From Halopseudomonas sabulinigri (GTDB taxonomy: Bacteria; Pseudomonadota; Gammaproteobacteria; Pseudomonadales; Pseudomonadaceae), in contig NZ_LT629763.1 of assembly GCF_900105255.1 (NCBI RefSeq), forward strand, positions 186,001 to 250,000: a stretch of DNA of 64,000 nucleotides, given 5' to 3'. How positions within the stretch are numbered: position 1 is the stretch's first letter; the number at the start of each line of letters is the position of its first letter. Below the pieces are notes generated by a model that made no database searches, was not told the origin of the DNA, and worked only from the letters and a program-made list of their open reading frames with translations. Made by a program: the position numbers and the translations under genes. Shown in pieces: positions 52,531-64,000 of the stretch.

Positions 52531-53775
52531 TCAATCCCAGCTCAAAGCCCCACCTGTCTGATACTCAATCACCCGCGTCTCAAAGAAGTTCTTCTCTTTC
52601 TTCAAGTCCATGATTTCGCTCATCCACGGGAAGGGGTTGCTGGTACCGGGGTACTCTTCCTTCAGGCCGATTTGGGTCAAGCGTCGGTTGGCGATGAACT
52701 TGAGATAGTCTTCCATCATGGCGGCGTTCATGCCGAGTACGCCGCGGGGCATGGTGTCGCGGGCGTATTCGATTTCCAGTTGGGTGCCTTGCAGGATCAT
52801 CTGCGTGGCTTCGTCCTTCATGGCGGCATCCCACAGGTGCGGGTTTTCGATCTTGATCTGGTTGATCACGTCGATGCCGAAGTTCAGGTGCATGGATTCG
52901 TCACGCAGGATGTACTGGAACTGCTCGGCGACGCCGGTCATTTTGTTGCGGCGGCCCATGGAGAGAATCTGGGTAAAGCCACAGTAGAAGAACACACCTT
53001 CCAATACGCAGTAGTAAGCGATCAGGTTGCGCAGCAGTTCTTTGTCGGTCTCGACGGTGCCGGTGTTAAAGGTCGGGTCGGAGATCGAGCGGGTGTACTT
53101 GAGGCCCCAGGCGGCTTTTTTCGCGACGCTGGGAATCTCGTGGTACATGTTGAAGATTTCGCCTTCATCCATGCCCAGCGACTCGATGCAGTACTGGTAG
53201 GCGTGGGTGTGGATGGCTTCTTCAAAGGCCTGGCGCAGGATGTACTGGCGGCACTCGGGGTTGGTGATCAGGCGGTAGACGGCCAGCACCAGGTTGTTGG
53301 CGACCAGGGAGTCGGCGGTAGAGAAGAAGCCGAGGTTGCGCTTGACGATGCGGCGCTCGTCTTCGGTGAGGCCGTCGGCGCTTTTCCATAGGGCGATGTC
53401 GGCGGTCATGTTGACCTCTTGCGGCATCCAGTGGTTGGAGCAGCCGTCGAGGTACTTCTGCCAGGCCCATTCGTATTTGAACGGCACCAGCTGGTTGAGG
53501 TCGGCGCGGCAGTTGATCATCTGCTTGGCGTCTACGTTGACGCGCGCGGCGGAGCCTTCCAGGTCTTCGAGACCTTCTTCAATGTCCAGATTATCCAGTG
53601 CGGCTTTGGCGCGGGCGATGGCGGCGGAGTCGTTGCCGTCCACGTTGCGGGCCTGTTCGGCCTTGGCGGCGGCTTGTTGATCCAGCGCGCTGTTGTCTTG
53701 CACCGGGGCTGCGGCTTTGGCAGCGGCGGGTGCGGCGGTGGTGTCTTCGCTATCGAATTCGTCCCAGCTGAGCAT
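52531..53775 (-). CDS. nrdB: Ribonucleotide reductase class Ia beta subunit
   Basis: 414 residues. An N-terminal Ala-rich extension (about 1-60) precedes the ferritin-like R2 fold with its diiron carboxylates: [80 protein letters not shown] and [20 protein letters not shown]. The C-terminal tail that docks onto NrdA is present ([18 protein letters not shown]). It provides the tyrosyl radical for NrdA. It lies 279 bp downstream of nrdA on the same strand. Confidence 0.97.
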   Translation of the reverse strand: MLSWDEFDSEDTTAAPAAAKAAAPVQDNSALDQQAAAKAEQARNVDGNDSAAIARAKAALDNLDIEEGLEDLEGSAARVNVDAKQMINCRADLNQLVPFKYEWAWQKYLDGCSNHWMPQEVNMTADIALWKSADGLTEDERRIVKRNLGFFSTADSLVANNLVLAVYRLITNPECRQYILRQAFEEAIHTHAYQYCIESLGMDEGEIFNMYHEIPSVAKKAAWGLKYTRSISDPTFNTGTVETDKELLRNLIAYYCVLEGVFFYCGFTQILSMGRRNKMTGVAEQFQYILRDESMHLNFGIDVINQIKIENPHLWDAAMKDEATQMILQGTQLEIEYARDTMPRGVLGMNAAMMEDYLKFIANRRLTQIGLKEEYPGTSNPFPWMSEIMDLKKEKNFFETRVIEYQTGGALSWD

Positions 53776-54054
53776 GGGTTTGGCTCCCTTTGGTCGCCCG
53801 CCTCAAGCGATAAGCTTCAAGCGGCAAGTTGTTTGGTGCGGCGGGCCGAGCGGCGTTGCTGCCAGCTCGGGGTCCCTATTGGTTCTGTTTGATTCCCGCC
53901 TGGCGGGAAGGTCTTGATGTCTTTGCGGCCTAAGCGCCTGGCTGAGCGAGTGAGCGCTAGGCGCCGGGCTGGCCGGACCCGGGAGCGTACTCATGTACGT
54001 GACCGGGTTCGGTCGGCTCGGCAACAACGCGGGCGCCGCTCAGATACGTGCGTT
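53776..54054. other. nrdA-nrdB intergenic region with inverted repeats
   Basis: 279 bases without a gene. It holds TTCCCGCCTGGCGGGAA (about 53893-53909, a perfect 8-bp arm hairpin), a GC-rich imperfect hairpin around 53930-53980 (GCGCCTGG ... CTAGGCGC) and GAGCGTACTCATGTACGTG with GTAC arms near 53986. Such spacers may attenuate or process the nrd transcript. No protein-coding signal seen. Confidence 0.4.
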
Positions 54055-56940
<2,886 letters not shown>

Positions 56941-56976
56941 GACAGGCTCCTTTGTTGGGCACGAATGTTGGACACA

Positions 56977-56994
56977 AACACAATATGTAGTGTT
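56977..56994. promoter_or_regulatory. NrdR box upstream of nrdA
   Basis: AACACAATATGTAGTGTT; on the nrdA strand AACACTACATATTGTGTT, close to the NrdR consensus ACACTATATATAGTGT. It lies about 37 bases before the nrdA start codon. Confidence 0.7.
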
Positions 56995-57088
56995 GGCTGA
57001 GGCGCTGCTGCGATGGCGTCGGCAGCGCGATCTATCAATAAAATGGCTGGTTTCAGCCCTTGACGTGGCCGGGTAGGCTGTGAAGGTT

Positions 57089-57104
57089 AACCATATATAT
57101 GGTT
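57089..57104. promoter_or_regulatory. Second candidate NrdR box
   Basis: Perfect palindrome AACCATATATATGGTT, similar to the NrdR consensus core. Its centre is about 111 bp from the first box, much more than the usual 31-32 bp. The remaining 56941-57399 region is the shared nrdA / response-regulator promoter region. Confidence 0.45.
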
Positions 57105-57399
57105 GTCTGAAACGGCATTGGCACAAGATAGTGTGTGATCTGGGTTGTGGCAAGCCGATTTTTTCATTGTTTTTTTGCCCTTGGGGCTTGACCATCGGTG
57201 CACCCAAGAGCGCGCGCTGCTTGCACGGCATTTTTGCTTTTTACTAGATATGGTGATTACTGTGAGCTGCGCCACAACAAAGCGTCGGCGCGGCAAAATA
57301 CTGTTGCAGCCATGGTGTTTTCCGAGTGCCCCGGCTCTGTCTCGCGGGTGTTACAATCGCCGACCAATTGCGGTGAGCAGTCTTGGCAAGGTGGTGGGG

Positions 57400-58146
57400 A
57401 TGGAAACGGATAAAGGTACTCTCAAAGATACGCTGCAAGATCAGGGCACCATTCTGATTGTCGAAGACGACCAGAAGCTGGCCGGCCTGATCAGCGACTT
57501 TCTGCAGCAGCAGGGCCTGACGGTCGCGCTGGAGGCAGACGGCAGTGCAGCGGTGCAGCGTATTCTGGATACGCAGCCGGCACTGGTGGTGCTGGATCTG
57601 ATGCTGCCCGGTGAAGATGGCCTGTCCATCTGCCAGCGGGTACGCGAGGCGGGGTTTGCCCGTCCCATTCTCATGCTGACTGCGCGCAGTGAAGATCAGG
57701 ATCACATTCGTGGCCTGGAACTGGGCGCTGACGACTACGTCAACAAGCCGGTACGCCCGCAGGTGTTGCTGGCGCGTATCCGCGCGCTGCTGCGCCGCTC
57801 GGCCGAGCCGGAAGACAGTGGCAATACCACGCGTCTGAGCTTTGGCAATCTGCTGATCGACAACGACCGCCGTGAAGCCTGGTTGAGCAGCGAATTGATC
57901 GAGCTGACCGGCGCCGAATTCGATCTGCTCTGGCTGCTGGCCAGCAACGCCGGCCGTATCCTCAGCCGCGAAGAGATCTTTGTCTCGCTGCGTGGCATCG
58001 AGTACGACGGTCAGGACCGCTCCATTGACGTACGCATTTCGCGCATTCGTCCCAAGATCGGTGACGACCCCGAGATCCCCCGCATGATCAAGACTGTACG
58101 CAGCAAAGGTTACCTGTTCGTCGCACCGGGCCCGGAACAGCAGTGA
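57400..58146 (+). CDS. rstA: OmpR-family response regulator (RstA-like)
   Basis: 248 residues from the ATG at 57400; upstream in-frame codons look noncoding. Receiver domain with acidic pocket (ILIVEDDQKLAGLI), phospho-acceptor Asp 66 in VVLDLMLPGEDG and conserved Lys in DDYVNKPVRP. Then a winged-helix effector domain (ELTGAEFDLLWLLASNAGRI, RSIDVRISRIRPKIGDDPEI, IKTVRSKGYLFV). It is paired with the kinase at 58143 through a 4-base overlap. In P. aeruginosa the same pair sits beside nrdA; the RstA name is by similarity. Signal unknown. Confidence 0.85.
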   Translation: METDKGTLKDTLQDQGTILIVEDDQKLAGLISDFLQQQGLTVALEADGSAAVQRILDTQPALVVLDLMLPGEDGLSICQRVREAGFARPILMLTARSEDQDHIRGLELGADDYVNKPVRPQVLLARIRALLRRSAEPEDSGNTTRLSFGNLLIDNDRREAWLSSELIELTGAEFDLLWLLASNAGRILSREEIFVSLRGIEYDGQDRSIDVRISRIRPKIGDDPEIPRMIKTVRSKGYLFVAPGPEQQ

Positions 58147-59738
58147 ACTCCATTTTTATCCGCATCTACGGCGGCATGCTGTTGGTGCTGATTGCGGTGT
58201 CCTGTCTGGCCTTGATCAGTATTCGCCTGGTCAATGATGTGCGCGCGGAAGATTATCGTGAGCGTATGGCAACCGGCACCTTTCGGCTGATGGCCGACAA
58301 CCTGGAACCCATGGATACCGCTGAGCGGCAGAAGGCCCTTGCGGTGTGGTCGCGGTTGATTGGCGTGCCGCTGGAGCTCAATTCGCTGGATGATCTGGGG
58401 CTGGAAGCCAGCAACTGGTCGCGCCTGATTCGTGGGCGAGTGCTGGTGCGCACGCGCGGGCCGGACGAAGTGCGGGTGTTCAGCCTGGTTGATCTCGCGG
58501 ATGAGGTGGTGCTGACCGCCGACATTCAGCGTATCTCTGAGCAACTGGGCCGTGCCACGCTATTTCTGATTGCCGATGAACTGGTGCGCCACGCCGATAC
58601 CGAGATGCCGCGCTGGCTATCGGAGCTGCGCCGTGACAAGGGCTTTGGCTACCCGCTGCGGCTCACACGCCTGGCCGAGGCTGACCTGGATGCCGACCAG
58701 CTGCGCCGCCTGGATGAGTTCGACACCGTGCTCAGCCTTGGGCCGGAAGGCAACTCGGTGATGATGTACATGAAGATCCCGGACACCGAATGGGTGCTCA
58801 GCATGGGCCCGGTGTATCAGATGCAGGACTATCCCACCGAGATGCTGCTGATCACCGGCCTGCTGGCACTGTCGCTGAGCGGTCTGCTGATCTACCTGCT
58901 GGTGCGACAGCTCGAACAGCGGTTGATGAATCTGGAATCCGCTGCGCTGCACATTACCCGGGGCAATCTGGATGCGCGTGCCGAGGTGATCGGCAACGAC
59001 TCCGTGGGGAGTCTGGCGCGGGCATTCAACGATATGGCGCGCCACCTGCAGCGGCTGATGAATATTCAGCAGGAAATGATTGGCGCCATATCGCATGAGC
59101 TGCGTACCCCGGTTGCACGCCTGCGCTTTGGGCTCGAGATGGTGGAAACCGCCGGCAGCGAAGACGCGTTGAAGCGCTATCTGGACAGCATGGACGGTGA
59201 CCTGACCGAGTTGGACAAGCTGGTTGACGAGATCTTGACCTACGCCAGGCTCGAGCAGGGCGCGCCGGCGCTGGTGCTGGAACCGGTCGACGTCTCGGCG
59301 GTGATCGAGCAGGTGATGGCCGAGCTACGGCCGATCAATCCCCAGGTGCTGATTGAATACAATGATCGCTCACGTGGTAGGGCTGGCTGGGTGGATGCCG
59401 AGAAGCGTTACCTGCACCGCGCCATCACCAACCTGGTGAGCAATGCCGCACGGCATGCCGGTAGCCGCGTGCAGGTCAGTACGCGGGTGCTCGGCGGACG
59501 CTGCCGGGTCACCGTGGAAGATGACGGGCCGGGCATTCCCGAGCGCTACCGTGAACACATCTTTACTCCCTTCCTGCGCCTGGATGATAGCCGTACGCGG
59601 GCCAGTGGTGGTTATGGGCTGGGGCTATCCATCGTACGGCGGGTGGCCTACTGGCATCGTGGCCATGTGGCGGTGGAGGCGTCGGAAGGGCTCGGCGGGG
59701 CAGCCTTCATTATCGAATGGCCGCTGCGCCGACAGTAG
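58143..59738 (+). CDS. rstB: Sensor histidine kinase (RstB-like)
   Basis: 531 residues from the GTG at 58143, which overlaps the regulator's stop. Two membrane segments (about 10-32 and 237-255) enclose a periplasmic domain of about 200 residues. Then HAMP, HisKA with His in ISHELRTPVARLRFGLEM, and ATPase motifs (AITNLVSNAARHAG, EDDGPGIPERYREHIF, GGYGLGLSIVRRVAY). The periplasmic domain resembles RstB, whose signal is not settled. Forms an operon with the response regulator; divergent from nrdA. Confidence 0.87.
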   Translation: MNSIFIRIYGGMLLVLIAVSCLALISIRLVNDVRAEDYRERMATGTFRLMADNLEPMDTAERQKALAVWSRLIGVPLELNSLDDLGLEASNWSRLIRGRVLVRTRGPDEVRVFSLVDLADEVVLTADIQRISEQLGRATLFLIADELVRHADTEMPRWLSELRRDKGFGYPLRLTRLAEADLDADQLRRLDEFDTVLSLGPEGNSVMMYMKIPDTEWVLSMGPVYQMQDYPTEMLLITGLLALSLSGLLIYLLVRQLEQRLMNLESAALHITRGNLDARAEVIGNDSVGSLARAFNDMARHLQRLMNIQQEMIGAISHELRTPVARLRFGLEMVETAGSEDALKRYLDSMDGDLTELDKLVDEILTYARLEQGAPALVLEPVDVSAVIEQVMAELRPINPQVLIEYNDRSRGRAGWVDAEKRYLHRAITNLVSNAARHAGSRVQVSTRVLGGRCRVTVEDDGPGIPERYREHIFTPFLRLDDSRTRASGGYGLGLSIVRRVAYWHRGHVAVEASEGLGGAAFIIEWPLRRQ

Positions 59739-59814
59739 CGCAGGCCCACGCGTGCGTCGGCACGCGTGGGTTGTCTCGCTGGCCGCGTGGGCTGGATCAG
59801 CGCTGCGCGGGTGC

Positions 59815-60438
59815 TCAGGCCTGGTGGCCGTTCACCAGCAGCCGGAAGGCGGTGGCAGCGGGCGTGGGGTCTGGCTTGCGGGCGCAGATCAGGTCGCAAT
59901 AGATAGCGCCTTCGCCAATCTTGACGATGTACAGCGCCAGGCTATCGGCATCCATCTCGGGGTTGATCTTGCCGGCTTTGATCTGCTCGTCGAACATTTT
60001 GCGCCAGGTGTCCATCAAGCGTTCGTGCAAACCCGAGACCCGCGAGGTCAGCAGCTGCAAACCCCACTGTGGCTCGGCCTGCAGGAAGTCGTGCATGGGC
60101 TTGGCGTTGATCAGGGCGACGTTGATGTCGGTGTAAATCTGCGTCAGGTAGTCGATGCCATCAAGCCCTGGCGTTTGATCGGCACGGGCAATCGCCTCAT
60201 CGTAGATGCGCTTGTACAGCGACCAGAGAATCTCGCCCATCAGCAGATCCTTGTTACCCACCCAGCGCATCAGGGTGGCGCGGCCAATCCCCAGCTCTTC
60301 TGCCAGTAAAGACAGATTCAAGCGTCTGCCTTCCAGCCACCAGCTACGCGCCATGCGAAAGGCGCTGAGGGGCGTTGCACGTTCATCGGACTTGCGTTTG
60401 GACAGTGCCAGCGCCAAGGGGGTCTGTTGGGTGCTCAT
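59815..60438 (-). CDS. TetR-family regulator, QsdR type
   Basis: 207 residues. N-terminal helix-turn-helix of TetR type (SLLAEELGIGRATLMRWVGN), preceded by an extended start (MSTQQTPLALALSKRKSDER). The C-terminal domain (LTQIYTDINVALINAKPMHD, FLQAEPQWGLQLLTSRVSGL, MDADSLALYIVKIGEGAIYC) has the QsdR-like pattern, named for a regulator of quorum-signal lactonase in Rhodococcus. An SDR gene lies upstream on the same strand, 393 bp away, and may be a target. The 60439-60831 gap contains only a GC-rich hairpin (60761-60790). Confidence 0.85.
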   Translation of the reverse strand: MSTQQTPLALALSKRKSDERATPLSAFRMARSWWLEGRRLNLSLLAEELGIGRATLMRWVGNKDLLMGEILWSLYKRIYDEAIARADQTPGLDGIDYLTQIYTDINVALINAKPMHDFLQAEPQWGLQLLTSRVSGLHERLMDTWRKMFDEQIKAGKINPEMDADSLALYIVKIGEGAIYCDLICARKPDPTPAATAFRLLVNGHQA

Positions 60439-60760
60439 AGTGTCTGCCTAGCCAGTATGGTTCTCGTTATGTGCGAGCATGGTAGCAATTGTGATACCAA
60501 GAATGAAAGTGTCCCGACTCTGAATCAGAGGTTAATCGTTAGTAAATAAGACTTTGGGCTCATGCTGAGGGTGATTCAGAGCATCTTTATCATCGGGGGG
60601 ATGACTTGGGGTTTTTTAGTTAATTGGGGATTTGTATCGCGGGCGGACGATCTGCACTGAGTGCTGTGCCCAGGCTGGCTAAAGCTGTGAGATGCATTGA
60701 CGGGCATCACCGCTGGGCAAAGCGAATGCAGAAGAGTAGCCGCGCCGCCCGTTGAACGAT

Positions 60761-60790
60761 GGCCGCCCCGGGTTCCCGGCGGGGGCGGCC
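60761..60790 (-). terminator. GC-rich hairpin after the SDR gene
   Basis: Arms GGCCGCCCC (60761-60769) and GGGGCGGCC (60782-60790), 42 bases beyond the SDR stop. No T-run follows on the minus strand, so it is a weaker intrinsic terminator candidate. Confidence 0.4.
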
Positions 60791-60831
60791 AGAGCGGTGG
60801 GCTAGCATTGCGGCTCGCCCGGCGGCGCGGA

Positions 60832-61593
60832 TTATCCCCGACCAATAAACGGCATCTTGGTCGCCATGATGGTCATGAACTGAATGTTGCTCTCCAGCGG
60901 CAATTCGGCCATTTGTACGACCGCCTGCGCCACGTGCTCCACGTCCATTACCGCTTCGGCTGAGATCTGGCCATTGGCCTGGGGTACACCCCGTTGCATG
61001 GGAACGGCCATGTCGGTCGCGGCATTGCCGATGTCGATCTGGCCGCAGGCGATGTTGTACTTGCGGCCATCCAACGAGGTGGATTTGGTCAAGCCGGTCA
61101 TCGCGTGCTTGGAGGCGGTGTAGGGCGCGGAGTTGGGGCGCGGTGCGTGGGCAGAGATGGAGCCGTTGTTGATGATACGCCCGCCCATGGGTGACTGCGC
61201 CTGCATCAGCTTGAACGCCTGCTGGGTGCACAGAAAGGCGCCGGTGAGGTTGGTGTCTATAGTGGCGCGCCAGTGCTCGAACTGCAGCTCTTCAAGCGGT
61301 ACCGGCGGCGCGCCGGTGCCGGCATTGTTGAACACCAGGTCGAGGCGGCCAAAACGCGCTTTGATTTCACCGAACAGCGCGGCCACGGAGTCCGGCTCAC
61401 GTACATCACATGCTACCACCAGCGCTTGGTCTGCCAGCTCTGCTGCATCGGCCAGCGAGGCTTGCAGCTTGCCCAGGTTGCGTCCCGCCAGCGCTACCTG
61501 ATAACCCGCGCGTAACAGGGCCAATGCCGTGGCGCGACCTATGCCGGTGCCGGCGCCGGTAACCAGGGCAACTTTGCGAGGGTGAGAGGTCAT
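60832..61593 (-). CDS. Short-chain dehydrogenase/reductase
   Basis: 253 residues from the ATG at 61593, six bases after AGGAGA. Classical [54 protein letters not shown] and [18 protein letters not shown] (catalytic Tyr and Lys). The C-terminal part ([34 protein letters not shown]) is typical of a pseudomonad SDR of unknown substrate. The leader contains an inverted repeat at 61646-61671. It may be under the QsdR-type regulator. Confidence 0.9.
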   Translation of the reverse strand: MTSHPRKVALVTGAGTGIGRATALALLRAGYQVALAGRNLGKLQASLADAAELADQALVVACDVREPDSVAALFGEIKARFGRLDLVFNNAGTGAPPVPLEELQFEHWRATIDTNLTGAFLCTQQAFKLMQAQSPMGGRIINNGSISAHAPRPNSAPYTASKHAMTGLTKSTSLDGRKYNIACGQIDIGNAATDMAVPMQRGVPQANGQISAEAVMDVEHVAQAVVQMAELPLESNIQFMTIMATKMPFIGRG

Positions 61594-61645
61594 GCTTGTT
61601 CTCCTGCTGAGCGATTTGCCGCAAGCATACAACAGGAACGCGCAG

Positions 61646-61671
61646 ACATCTGTCGCCTGTGAGACAGGTGC
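61646..61671. promoter_or_regulatory. Inverted repeat upstream of the SDR gene
   Basis: ACATCTGTC and GACAGGTGC, 8 bases apart, 7 of 9 positions complementary. It lies about 52 bases before the SDR start and fits a TetR-type operator. I did not find it upstream of the TetR gene itself. Confidence 0.35.
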
Positions 61672-61686
61672 CGGGCTCTAGGGCCT

Positions 61687-61722
61687 AAAAAAAAACGGCG
61701 GTCTGCCGAAGCAGTCCGCCGT
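61687..61722 (-). terminator. Intrinsic terminator of polyester-hydrolase gene 1
   Basis: Stem ACGGCGGTCTGC / GCAGTCCGCCGT (one mismatch) with loop CGAA. On the minus strand it is followed by a run of nine T. It is 47 bases beyond the stop of the hydrolase gene at 61769. Confidence 0.92.
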
Positions 61723-61768
61723 GGTCGGGACAGGTCACGCCGAGCCGATAAGCCCGGCGCGCGGTAGC

Positions 61769-62638
61769 TTAGTTGATGCCCTTGCGGCGTACGTCCCAGT
61801 CGCGATCCGAGCACAGGCCGCAGTTGCTGCCGTAGAACGTGTTCTCGGCTGACTGGTCGTCCATCAGGTGATAACGGAACCAGGCTGTAGCGGGCCCGCG
61901 GAAGTCGCCGGCATTGCCGACCGGCTCAAAGTGGCTCGCGCCGCTCAGCTCACCCCAGAACACTGGCACGTTGGCGCGGTTGTATACCGGCAGTGAATTC
62001 AGTGTGGGCGAGGCGATGGTGTCAGCACTGCCGGACATCAGGAACATCGGACCATTCTGATTGCTTTGCGAGGAGCTGCTGTGACCCAGGCCGATAGTGT
62101 AGGGCTGGAAGGGGGCAGTAGCTTTGATGCGGTAGTTCTGCCCAGCCATGATGGTACCGCCGCCACCCTGCGAGTGGCCGGCAGCGCCAATGCGGTTGAG
62201 GTCAAGCTTGCCCGCATAGGTGCCGCTGCTGCGGTTGTTCTGATCGACCAGATAGTCGACACAGTTGAGCATGTCTTGCCCGGTACCGGCATTGGAGGTG
62301 TTGGCCGCAATCACCACGAAGCCATGGCTGGCCCAGTGGGTCAGCAGTGCAGAATAGGTGCTGGGTGAGGCGGTAGTGCCGTTGCCCCAAACGATAATCG
62401 GGTGCTTGCGGCCGCTGGCACCAAGGGTGCTGGGGCGGAAAACCGTACAGCTGAAGCCGGCGCTGCCGCTGGTGGTGGAGAAGGAACCGCTGGAGCTGAA
62501 ACTGGATACACCGGGAAAACCTGTGCCGGTCGGGTCGCTGCTGCCACCGCCACCACCACCGGGATTGGTTGCCAGCGCGGCGGAAGAGAAGGCGAGACCC
62601 AGTGCGATGGCCGCCAGCTTGAATGCGGGTGCTTTCAT
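61769..62638 (-). CDS. Secreted cutinase/polyesterase-like alpha/beta hydrolase (copy 1)
   Basis: 289 residues from the ATG at 62638, with AAAGGA upstream. Signal peptide cut after Ala 23 (SSAALA-T), then a Gly-rich linker (NPGGGGGGSSDPTGTG). Nucleophile Ser 156 in AAGHSQGGGGTI, acid Asp 206 in SGSADTIASP and base His 236 in SGASHFEPV, as in bacterial cutinases and PET hydrolases. The oxyanion region is probably WGNGTT (84-89). Cys 64/126 and 273/276 may pair. Chlorophyllase/dienelactone-like enzymes share the elbow, but the ADTIA ... SLPVYN ... GASHF order fits polyesterases best. Substrate not proven. Confidence 0.85.
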   Translation of the reverse strand: MKAPAFKLAAIALGLAFSSAALATNPGGGGGGSSDPTGTGFPGVSSFSSSGSFSTTSGSAGFSCTVFRPSTLGASGRKHPIIVWGNGTTASPSTYSALLTHWASHGFVVIAANTSNAGTGQDMLNCVDYLVDQNNRSSGTYAGKLDLNRIGAAGHSQGGGGTIMAGQNYRIKATAPFQPYTIGLGHSSSSQSNQNGPMFLMSGSADTIASPTLNSLPVYNRANVPVFWGELSGASHFEPVGNAGDFRGPATAWFRYHLMDDQSAENTFYGSNCGLCSDRDWDVRRKGIN

Positions 62639-62904
62639 GGTTAATTCCTTTAGTCGGTTCATTGTTGTTGTGCTGGGCGGATGGCGAATAACGACTTTGC
62701 GATCACGCCGAATGAGCACCTTAGTTGCTGCCGCTGGCAAATAAACTCGCCTGTTTGGGTGGCGTATAATGTTGGGGTGTTTGCGAAAATTTAATATTGT
62801 TTTAAAGGTGGTCTGTAACTTTATGATGTTGTTGCTATTGCGGGGCGCGGTTTGTTTTATTGCGGTTTTATAGGGGGGTGGTCGCTCACCCGAATGGGGG
62901 TATT

Positions 62905-62940
62905 TGAAACGGCGGAGCAACTTGCAGTTGCATCCGCCGC
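62905..62940 (-). terminator. Terminator of polyester-hydrolase gene 2
   Basis: Long hairpin CGGCGGATGCAACT / AGTTGCTCCGCCG with a single bulge and a 3-base loop, followed on the minus strand by TTTC. It is just beyond the stop of copy 2, so the two hydrolase genes are probably separate transcripts. The remainder of 62639-62904 is the leader of copy 1 and holds no gene. Confidence 0.75.
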
Positions 62941-62959
62941 CATGGCAAAGCGGCCGTTT

Positions 62960-63829
62960 TTAGTTGATACCTTTGCGGCGTACTTCCCAGTCATTGTCGG
63001 TGCACAGATCACAATTGCTGCCGTAGAACAGCTCGCCAGCGCTCTGGTCATCCATCAGGTGATAGCGGAACCAGGCGGTCGAGGGGCCGCGAAAGTCGCC
63101 GGCATCGCCGACTGGCTCAAAGTGACTGGCACCGGCAAGTTCACCCCAGAACACCGGCACGTTGGCGCGGTTATAGACGGGCAGGGAGTTCAGGTTGGGT
63201 GCTGCAATGGTATCGGCGCTGCCGGACATGAGGAACATCGGCCCGCTTTGGTTGCTCTGTGACGAGCTGCTGTGGCCCAGCCCGATAGTATAGGGCTGGA
63301 AGGGCGCGGTGGCTTTGATGCGTGGGTCCTGCCCGGCCATGATGGTGCCGCCGCCGCCCTGCGAATGACCGGCAGTGCCGACGCGATTCAGGTCGAGCTT
63401 GTTAGCGTAAGTGCCTGAGCTGCGGTTGTTTTGTGTAGTCAGGTAATCGAGGCAATCGAGCATCTCTTCGCCGGTGCCGGCGTTGGACGTATTGGCCGCG
63501 ATGACCACAAAGCCCTGGCTGGCCCAGTGTTCCAGCAGGTCGGCGTAGGTGCTGGGGGATGCGGTGGTGCCGTTGCCCCAGACGATAATCGGGTGCTTCA
63601 GGTTATTCGCTCCCAGGGTGCTGGGGCGAAAGACGGTGCAGCTCAGGCCGGCGCTGCCATCGGTAGTAGCGAAGGAGCCAGTAGCAGCAAAATCGGTTAC
63701 GCCCGGAAAGCCGGTGCCGGTCGGATCGGCGGTGCCGCCGCCGCCACCGCCGGGGTTGGTTGCCAGCGCAGCGGTCGACAGCGCCATACCCAGAGTGAGG
63801 GCAGTAAACTTGAGTGCAGATGTTTTCAT
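62960..63829 (-). CDS. Secreted cutinase/polyesterase-like alpha/beta hydrolase (copy 2)
   Basis: 289 residues, co-linear with copy 1 with no gaps and about 80% identity by eye. Differences cluster in the signal peptide and the region right after the Gly-rich linker (TADPTGTGFPGVTDFAATG). The catalytic set is unchanged: Ser in GHSQGG (156), Asp in SADTIAAP (206), His in GASHFEPV (236). The C-terminal CDLC pair and the end RRKGIN are kept. Secreted by a Sec-type signal (ALA-T cut at 23/24). Tandem paralogue by duplication; its own terminator follows. Promoter region is in 63830-64000, cut by the window edge. Confidence 0.85.
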   Translation of the reverse strand: MKTSALKFTALTLGMALSTAALATNPGGGGGGTADPTGTGFPGVTDFAATGSFATTDGSAGLSCTVFRPSTLGANNLKHPIIVWGNGTTASPSTYADLLEHWASQGFVVIAANTSNAGTGEEMLDCLDYLTTQNNRSSGTYANKLDLNRVGTAGHSQGGGGTIMAGQDPRIKATAPFQPYTIGLGHSSSSQSNQSGPMFLMSGSADTIAAPNLNSLPVYNRANVPVFWGELAGASHFEPVGDAGDFRGPSTAWFRYHLMDDQSAGELFYGSNCDLCTDNDWEVRRKGIN

Positions 63830-64000
63830 GATGAATCCCTTGTTGTTGATATTGTCTGTTCCGCAATGGAAGTAAGAAACTAGTAAGAAGTCCGTTACCC
63901 GCGGAGAAGGGACGCTAACTTTCGCGGCAGGCCAATAAACTAACCTGAATGGGTGAGATGAACCCTTTCGTGAAGTGGGTCCGTTATTGATAGTTTGCTT

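Overview
The window reads as chromosome of a pseudomonad, most likely the Halopseudomonas / Pseudomonas pertucinogena lineage. This is inferred from a KinB-like kinase, a class Ia nrdA-nrdB pair next to an RstAB-type two-component system (the order known in P. aeruginosa), GC-rich codon use and two secreted polyester-hydrolase-like proteins. No tRNA, rRNA, CRISPR array or prophage was seen.

Layout. 0-9 kb: 3' part of a KinB-like kinase, a LysE exporter with its AraC regulator, a LOG-family hydrolase, a PaiB-like protein, a NIT-domain chemoreceptor behind a clear sigma-54 promoter, an alpha/beta hydrolase and a GNAT protein. 9-20.6 kb is accessory: lipoproteins, an M48 protease, a membrane-anchored Mrr-like nuclease with a duplicated 5' region, then what looks like an integron cassette array without an integrase (14.6-17.5 kb). 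One attC site there is split by an IS110-family element whose noncoding end can fold like a bridge RNA. A second GNAT paralogue and a large lipoprotein follow. 20.6-25.6 kb: a compact ethanolamine catabolism locus (EutR-like regulator, eutB, eutC, permease) without microcompartment genes.

25.7-42.4 kb: mixed core and accessory metabolism. It holds a Sel1-repeat membrane protein, a GH114 glycosidase, a NYN-LOTUS protein, a FAD oxidoreductase, a GAF histidine kinase, an OsmC-YcaO fusion, a LysR-regulated PRISE-like reductase, an SDR, a CIA30-like protein, an azoreductase with a divergent LysR gene, a periplasmic solute-binding protein and a methyltransferase. 42.4-47.4 kb: a 1267-residue ferredoxin / NADPH-ferredoxin reductase / molybdopterin oxidoreductase fusion with a divergent AraC regulator that may be leaderless.

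47.4-52.5 kb is a scar zone. It has two decayed C-termini of a REP-associated (RAYT) transposase, several REP-like palindromes, a copy of the 3' end of the methyltransferase gene, a peroxiredoxin-like protein, a dicarboxylate/amino-acid symporter and an AT-richer secreted protein. 52.5-59.7 kb: nrdB and nrdA with candidate NrdR boxes, and a divergent two-component operon. 59.8-64 kb: a QsdR-type regulator, an SDR and two tandem secreted alpha/beta hydrolases (about 80% identical by eye, triad Ser-Asp-His), each followed by a hairpin terminator.
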